Shown: positions 57,900-64,000 of the stretch, one piece after another
Position numbering within the stretch: the stretch's first letter is position 1
Layout: every line of letters begins with the position of its first letter
NCBI GenBank assembly: GCA_025738555.1
Contig: JAOVFP010000014.1
Location: 2,356,001-2,420,000 of the forward strand
Source of the DNA: Cyathus striatus
Lineage: Eukaryota > Basidiomycota > Agaricomycetes > Agaricales > Nidulariaceae
Length of the DNA stretch: 64,000 bases
Direction of reading: 5' to 3'
Translations under genes and position numbers: made by a program
The notes under the pieces: generated by a model
What the model was told of the DNA's origin: nothing
The model's database searches: none
What the model saw: the letters and a program-made list of their open reading frames with translations, nothing else

Positions 57900-58540
57900 A
57901 CCACATTGAAGAGAGAGAGTTTAGTGAGAGTCTAGTGGGAGTATTGAGAGTCTGGAGAGGAGGTCATTACACCCCTCCACAAAATCATGTAGACTCCATG
58001 TAGATTCCACCTGGACTTTACCTGAACTCCACTTGGACTCCACTTGGACTCTACTTGGACTTCACCTGGACTTTATATAAAAAAATTATAGACTCTACAT
58101 GGACTCCAAGTGGACTCCAGGTAGAAGCTGGACTGCACCCAGAGTCCACTGGACTCAAGCAACTGGACTTCAAGTGGATTCCAGGTAGACTCTACCTAGC
58201 CTAGGTACTTGAGTTCAGTGGAGTCTACCTGGACTCCACCTGATCTCATGGAGAAGTGAGATATACAGCTGGAGAGAGTCTAGTGAGAATTTACTGAGAG
58301 TTCAGTGAGAGGTCCTACTAAATTGGTGAGACTCTCAGAGAGTCCAATGGGAATCTACTGAGAAAACTCACTGGACTCTCAGCACAAAAATTACATAATC
58401 AAGTGATTATTAAGTGATAAAATTAGCAATAAATTTTACTGAGACTGTTGAGACTGTGGTGAGAGTCCAGTGAGAGTCTCACTAGACTATCAAGATTTGG
58501 TGGGAGTCCAGTGAGAATGTGAGAGAGTGCAATATACTGA
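57900..58540. repeat. GGACTCCACTTGGACTCC / GAGAGTCCAGTGAGAGTC array
   Basis: Two motif families occur. Outer parts (57915-57960 and 58260-58540) hold TGAGAGTC(C/T)AGTGAGAG words. The centre (57985-58250) holds CTCCACTTGGACTCCACTTG and GGACTCCAGGTAGACTC words, many forming inverted pairs. It resembles the end arrays of element B in design but not in sequence. No target duplication was found. Confidence 0.7.
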
Positions 58541-58923
58541 GGCTTGATTACTCAGAGACAAGAAACATGGGGTACAGGGAGGAACCCTCCCTACCACCAC
58601 CACCACAATCAAGAACAATGAAGAAGCTGCCCAAATGCAAGACTCTGCATAACAACCAACCAATGTGGAGCAAACTGTCAATGTCAACAGTGGGCCCATC
58701 ATCCTGTAAACAAGAGGGTAGGACCCAAGTGGAGCCTCAACAAGGCACCAGCAGGCTGCAGGAACTGCAGCTTACTGTACCAGAGCCAATCAGGCCCCCC
58801 AAAATGAAGAGGAAGGATCCTTCCTTCATCACCTACTACAAGCCTGACCCCAACAATGACAACAATAACAACAACTCAGACAGTGCACCATTATCACCAG
58901 ACTTGGATGGACTATCTAAATAA
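58519..58923 (+). pseudogene. Unidentified Pro/Lys-rich open frame next to the array
   Basis: Open for 134 codons. The C-terminal half, LQLTVPEPIRPPKMKRKDPS, then FITYYKPDPN and an Asn/Asp tract, looks like a disordered protein. The first part overlaps the array and is less convincing. Function unknown. It may be the other half of the fragment at 57336-57848, separated by the array. Confidence 0.3.
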
Positions 58924-58974
58924 CAGCAAAAGCATGTATGTGAAGAGTACACCACTGCCAAATGGAAATATAAA

Positions 58975-59440
58975 TGTTATGTTTTTTCTGTCTATTTACA
59001 TATGTTTTCTTTTCTTTTCATTGACTTGTTTGGTATCACCTTTGATACCAAACATATGACTTTTACTTACATGATCTTGACTCATTATGAATCACTTCAA
59101 GTCACATTACTATACTTAGTTTTCTTTTCTTTCTTCTTACTGTGCCACAGCAATGCACAGTCAATGCACAGCATTATGACTCATAAACATTTATTATTAA
59201 TATGAACTAACTTGTATTTAAACAGTAGAAACTTGGGCTATAGAGCTCAAGCTTCAGCTTAAATTGAACTAGCTTTACTTTAATTCATTCACTTTGCTTG
59301 TACTTAAGTCTAATCAACTTAAGAGCTCATGAATCAAAACTACTTGATTTCAATACTGATTAACCCATTCTTTGAACTTTTTAATCATGTGACTATCAGA
59401 CTTGTACAATAAACATCCCAAACAGAACTTTATTGTAACA
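58975..59440 (+). repeat. LTR-like repeat, plus orientation
   Basis: 466 bases from TGTTATGTTTTTTCTGTC to AACTTTATTGTAACA, with TGTTA/TAACA inverted ends as in retroviral-type LTRs. It is the complement-oriented partner of 43607-44024. Internal hairpin GGTATCACCTTTGATACC and a CTTAAGAGCTCATGAAT block are conserved in both. Neither side shows a clear primer site. Confidence 0.6.
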
Positions 59441-59603
59441 ATGAAGATGAGAAAAAGAAGCAGGAACTGAAGGATAAAGGGACCCCAGATCTGATGCCCT
59501 AGGAGTTGTAGAAATCACACCCAGTCACATTGAACATAACAATTGATTTGCAGGGATGTTCAGACTGATGATCTATGTATTACAAAGGTTGAACTGAGCA
59601 TTC

Positions 59604-60600
59604 ATGAAACACTCAGTGGAGGAAGCATCATGGTCTGAGATAAGAAATAGTTTTACATACCAGCCCTGTTCAATTCTGTATAGGATAGCACTGAGAGGGT
59701 TCCCTATGAACTCCCTCCAGGTCAACACCTTGGCAGACCTTATTAACAATGAGCAATATACACTCAATGTGAGGTTTGAGGCCTGGCAATTCTTGGACAT
59801 ATTCTGCACCATAGCTGGATGGGTGTTTCCAGAGCACCAAGACTGTGCCATAAATTACATCATATTGAATGCATGGTATGCAGAGGGCATCCCCACCCTC
59901 AATGAATCCTATGACCCAGGCCTCCCATTCACATCAAGGGCTGAGTCATCCTTCACCTGTAGATTGTCATTGTGTGCAGCTGGTGGTGCAGGGTTATTAA
60001 TGCCCCCCTCAGAGCATCAGCTGATGGTAGATATTCACTGTCAGTACATTGCACACCATGGCCACCTGGGTAGTACCAACCTGTTTATCAGTATTGCAAT
60101 GAATAGGGCCTTCCAGGTGTGTTGATGCACTGTCTTTGGGTATATTCTGGGCCATGCTCTGGGACCAACCAACAGGGAAACTTGCATGTTATTCCTATGA
60201 GAATTTGCCTTCCTAGTGTCCCAGCCCAACTGTTATTGTGAGGAGATTGTGGCATGGGATGCCTCCCACCTCATGGAACCCTTCAATCTGCAGGGTGGAC
60301 TAAACTTTGTATGCAGGTGGTACAACTGTCCTGCAAACACAGCCAGTAACATTGGTATCACCAATGTGATAACCATACTCATTCACAATGGTGTTCCTGT
60401 GCATGGATTGACCATGTCTATCCTTATGGGTTGCATTACCTTGACTCCCATTTCCTCAGCTCCCCACTAAGGCATCTAATCTTTGCAGAAGTGGATAACT
60501 GACAGCTGACATGCCTTCAGCAGCATGGTGAGCCAAGGGAAATAGCACAATGGTTGGGATTTGGTCCCCCTCCCCTGAGGATTTTGACTGTAGAGACATG
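59604..60600 (+). pseudogene. Decayed gene of unknown family, two in-frame stops
   Basis: One frame runs from 59604 to 60470 with TGA at 60123-60125 and again near 60198-60200. It reads SEIRNSFTYQPCSILYRIAL, VRFEAWQFLDIFCTIAGWVF, AGGAGLLMPPSEHQLMVDIH and, after the stops, SQPNCYCEEIVAWDASHLME and GGLNFVCRWYNCPANT. A shifted frame then adds EPREIAQWLGFGPPPLRIL near 60520-60590. The Cys/Trp-rich text looks like one real protein of about 330 residues. I cannot name the family. Confidence 0.45.
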
Positions 60601-60679
60601 CCAATGAGCATTATCATGTTCATTACTGCAATTGCAGTAAAAGTGCTTGGAGATGTGCAATTGCAGATATGAAACAGCT

Positions 60680-61130
60680 TTAAGGATTGCAGCAAGTGCT
60701 TCATGAATGCTTTATCCTGTTTCAGTGTTTGCTTCATGTTTGGGTATTTGCTTAATATGATTGCAGCAAGTGTTTCATGAATGCTTCATCCTGTTGCTGT
60801 GTTTACTTCATATTGAAGTATTTGCTTGGTATGATTGCAGCAAGTGCTTCATGAATGCTTCATCCTGTTTCAGTGTTTGCTTCATATTTGGGTATTTGCT
60901 TGATATCATTGCAGTGAGTGCTTCATGAATGCTTCATCCTGTTTCAGTATTTGCTTCATGTTTGGGTATTTGCTTGATATCATTGCAGCAAGTGCTTCAT
61001 GAATGCTTCATCCTGTTTCAGTATTTGCTTCATGTTTGGGTATTTGCTTAATATCATTGCAGCAAGTGCTTCATGAATGCTTCATCCTGTTTCAGTGTTT
61101 GCATCATGTTTGAGTATTTGATTGAGATAA
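60680..61130 (+). repeat. Six tandem copies of a 74-base unit
   Basis: TTCATGAATGCTTCATCCTG recurs with its TCATGA word at 60701, 60775, 60849, 60923, 60997 and 61071, exactly 74 bases apart. Each copy also has TTTGCTTCATGTTTGGGTAT and GATATCATTGCAGCAAGTG. Units differ at a few positions only, so the array is fairly young. Confidence 0.95.
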
Positions 61131-61229
61131 TAGCAGTTATCCTACCAAGTTTTCTAATGCCTGTTAGGTTTTCACAAATCATGCATGTATGAAAAATAAT
61201 TATGATTATATTACTAAGATATAAGCAAT

Positions 61230-62300
61230 GGCATGGGTACACCATACCTGCACAGGTCACAGGTATGGGTACCAGTAGGTACAGGTACAGGTCAGGTTCA
61301 TGGTACCCATAACCTGCAGGTACCTGTGAGTGGTAGGTTGAATAAAAACATGAAAGAACAATAGCTATAAGCTGATGGCCTCTGTAACAACTCTGTATAA
61401 TACATTACAACTTATTGTGCAATGTATTATAGCAAAATCTCACTTTTGTATTTCGTTCACCTTGCGGGGTTAAATTTTGGCACTAGTCTAGTATTATACT
61501 TCCATGTATTTCGCCTTAACCATAATTTCTGGACCAACTACACTCCAATCTGTATGAAATTTTAACCAGTAATAGCTCATGTAGAGATAATTCATTCATT
61601 GTCTAGGAAGACATGTTAAACATACAATTTGACTTGCTCATTCTAATGCTATGGTTTTTCCTTTCCTTCCTCCCCCCCATGAATGAATCATCATATTACT
61701 CCACCATTTTTCATACATTTGTTTCGTAAATTGGTGTATGACTTTCACTCCATTCAGTGTTGAAAATCACATATTAATCATACACTTCAGCACTTTCGTT
61801 CCGATGCTATGGACTTTTCTACCATTCCATTCCAACAATAATGATATATTATATTGCTACCTCATTTGCGGTCCGTTCCTTTCCAGAACTGGTATATAGG
61901 TAGCCTTCGACAACTCGTTGCGAATGACATACTGAACGTAAATTCTGGTGCTCTCATTCGATCGCAATGGGCATTTCCATATTTCCTTCCCCATACTATT
62001 TATTTATTATTATTTCTCCACTGCTTCTGGTCCATTTGTTTTGTAACTTCATATATAGTTAGCACTCATTACAATAATGAGATTGACATATTAAAGATAT
62101 AATTCAGCACTTTTGTTCAATAGCTATGTATTTTTCTTTGCTACTACTATAAACTTATAATATAAAAAACCCACAGGTAACCTGTAAACCTGCCAACCCA
62201 TTGTAACCCATACCCATGACCAAGGGTATGGGTTTTAGCAGGTACAGGTCTGGGTAGCTGCTCAGATACCCATGGGTTACCTGTGATGTTGCCTACTAAG
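61230..62300. mobile_element. Possible 1.07 kb MITE-like element with GGTACCTG-rich ends
   Basis: The left end (61230-61335) is dense in GGTACAGGTA, GGGTACC and ACCTGTGAG words. The right end (62170-62295) carries the complement types (ACCCACAGGTAACCTG, ACCCATACCCATGACC). The interior (61430-62110) is AT-rich with about 180-base imperfect repeats sharing TAATGCTATGG(T/A)TTTTCC and TTTCGTTC or TTTCGTAA words. No exact ends or duplication were found, so this is a suggestion. Confidence 0.4.
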
Positions 62301-62829
62301 ATACTTGAATAACTATACTAATACAAGTAGTTTGCATGAGATGACAGCAGTGGAGGCAGTGGCAATGATGACAAGGTGCAGTGGTAGTGGGCATCAGACT
62401 GTATGGGACAGCAAGTGGTAGAAGGCAAGGTAGTGGAATGGAGGTGGGAGACAATGAAGTGGTGTGGTTGTTAGACCCTAACTTATTCCATATCTGGAGA
62501 AAACTAAGCTTCTCAGAACACAACTCCATCTCCAAAGACTGTGAGGAATATGTGTGGATCTGTATGGAATCTGTACAGACCTATAAATTCTGTACAGATT
62601 CCATACAGATTCTGCATGGAATTTAAAGGTTTGTACAAATTCTATGTAGACTTTGTAATTTATTACCTCCCTATGATATCTTCCAATGCCTCTTGGTCTG
62701 ATAGCAGCAGCATTCACTTACAATATCACAAACTAAGCTTATGATAAATAATTATGATATTACACTACTTACTAACATTACAATTTAACTATACTAAAAT
62801 AATTATAATAAACTACATGTACTAATATA

Positions 62830-63590
62830 ACTAGAACAAATGGCTACCAGTTGCAGACAAAAGGGAGGGAGGCGAGGAGAAGGGAGATGGGGTAGGAGTG
62901 AGTGGGCAATGGCTGCATTGGCATTGTTCATGCTGTCGGTGTCCTAGTCCTCAAGATGCAGGGAGAAGGGATTGGAGGGGGCTGGGTGATGTGGTGCCAT
63001 TGTCATTGTGAAGCAGGGGGTGAGGAGGGAGGAAGGGGAGCATTGTCACCATGAAGCAAACAGGTGGAGGGAGGTGGGTGATGTGATGCCAGGGGGATGA
63101 GAGATGAGGGGAGAGTTGAGTGACACCACATCATCATGGTCACAAGTCCAGGGGGATGAGGAGAGGGGCACTGAGTGACATGGTATTGCCATAGTTGTAG
63201 CAAAGCAGGGGGGAGAAAGTAGGAGGAGGCTTGGTAATGTGGTACCAGTAACTCTTGCATGGTGTTATCATCATTGTGGGTTCAGAGGAAAGAGGGATTG
63301 AGGGGGTGCTGGGTGATGTGGCTTCAATGTCACTGTCATGATGCAAAGGGGGAGGGGCTGAGGAGGGGGGGGGCTGAGTTATGTGGTGTTGATGTCTTCA
63401 GCAATGCAGAGGGGAAGAGAGGAGGGGATGTTGAGTGACATGCTGTTGACACTGCTCTCGTCATTGTGTATGGGAGGGGTGGTGGTGGGAGAGGTTGAGG
63501 CTGTGAGGTATGACTATAATGGAAGCTGGCAGGATTGTTGATGATGATGAGCAAAGGCTAGGGTGAGGAGGGGCTGGAGGCTGGGGCCAT
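62830..63590. repeat. Purine-rich minisatellite, irregular units
   Basis: The plus strand is strongly G/A-rich. GAGGAGGGG-like stretches alternate with GGGTGATGTGGTGCC-like and TCATTGTGAAGCAGGGGG-like words about every 70-90 bases. Open frames of 70-90 codons on the minus strand are Pro/Ser/His-rich shadows. After 63590 the sequence turns to CCACCACCACC and TGGATGTGGATGTGGGAGTG simple repeats to the window end. No gene is supported from 62300 to 64000. Confidence 0.65.
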
Positions 63591-64000
63591 TGTGAAAGGT
63601 AGCTGTATGGTGATGTCAGGTAGTTTGGCAACTAGAACATTGGTAGGGGTGTTGGATGCAATCCCCACCACCACCACCACCCTCCTGCCATGCATCACCC
63701 TTGACACCCCTTCTGTCTTCCTTCTCCTCATTGTTCTCCTTGCTCCCCTTGCTATGTGCCTGCCACTGCCATTCCTGCCATGTCCACCCTGGTTGTCCCC
63801 ACTGTCTGCCACTTTGTTGTGGCCATTGGGTGGTCTTTGTCCTCGATGTGGGCATGGATGGGGGAGTGGAGGTAGGAGTGATGGTGGATGTGGATGTGGG
63901 AGTGGATGTGGATGTTGGGGGCAGTCAGAATTGAGAGGGGGAGATGTTGAGGGGTGTTGAGCGATGTAGGTGATGGTAGTGTTGATGCTGTTTTTGCCAG

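Noticed and set aside
63592..63960. Cys/Gly-rich frames near the window end
   Set aside because: Arise from CCACCACC and TGGATGTGG simple repeats with open frames on both strands.

Overview
The window is eukaryotic and almost certainly from the nuclear genome of a filamentous basidiomycete (Agaricomycetes). Coding blocks are split by 45-70 base GT-AG introns. The protein families seen are typical of that group: a CxC5/CxC6 KDZ-type transposase, an alpha-type protein kinase, a DDE integrase-core protein, a Gly-Met-Gly-Gly-Ile-Gly-Lys-Thr NB-ARC protein with kinesin-light-chain-type TPRs, a short seven-helix membrane protein, and chromodomain Ty3/gypsy remains. Most of the window is transposons, their debris and tandem repeats. 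Only a few genes look like host genes.

Layout. 1-850: an inverted GTCACA-type satellite. 1.25-2.95 kb: first copy of a GC-rich dispersed repeat (here called R). 3,194-19,520: a 16.3 kb DNA transposon (element A) with about 0.9-1.05 kb inverted ends and a 6-base target duplication. It carries an integrase-core transposase and, divergently transcribed, an alpha-kinase gene. An 8.25 kb KDZ-type transposon (element B, 4,649-12,900, 8-base duplication) is inserted in the last intron of that kinase gene and carries its own transposase plus an accessory protein gene. 19.5-38.7 kb: decayed sequence with three copies (one intact, two broken) of a seven-helix membrane protein gene, more R copies, and a short hAT element (25,716-27,010) with a perfect 8-base duplication.

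39,195-42,535: an NB-ARC/TPR (NLR-like) gene with a TATA box. It has 13 TPRs and then an in-frame TGA, after which the reading frame continues for 80 codons. 43.4-59.4 kb: LTR-like repeats, a 4.1 kb palindrome (45,156-49,260) built of short-motif arrays, and a decayed Ty3/gypsy integrase-chromodomain gene split by a 2,054-base element with an 8-base duplication. 59.6-64 kb: a decayed unidentified gene and several minisatellites.

How the parts fit. The most notable unit is element A: an integrase-type transposon with an apparent passenger alpha-kinase, later invaded by a KDZ element that used an intron and so kept the flanking kinase exons in frame. The kinase and the KDZ transposase each have one apparent 1-base frameshift, so activity now is doubtful unless these are assembly errors. 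All exon boundaries were read by eye from GT/AG signals and frame continuity. Family names come from motif recognition, not from a search.
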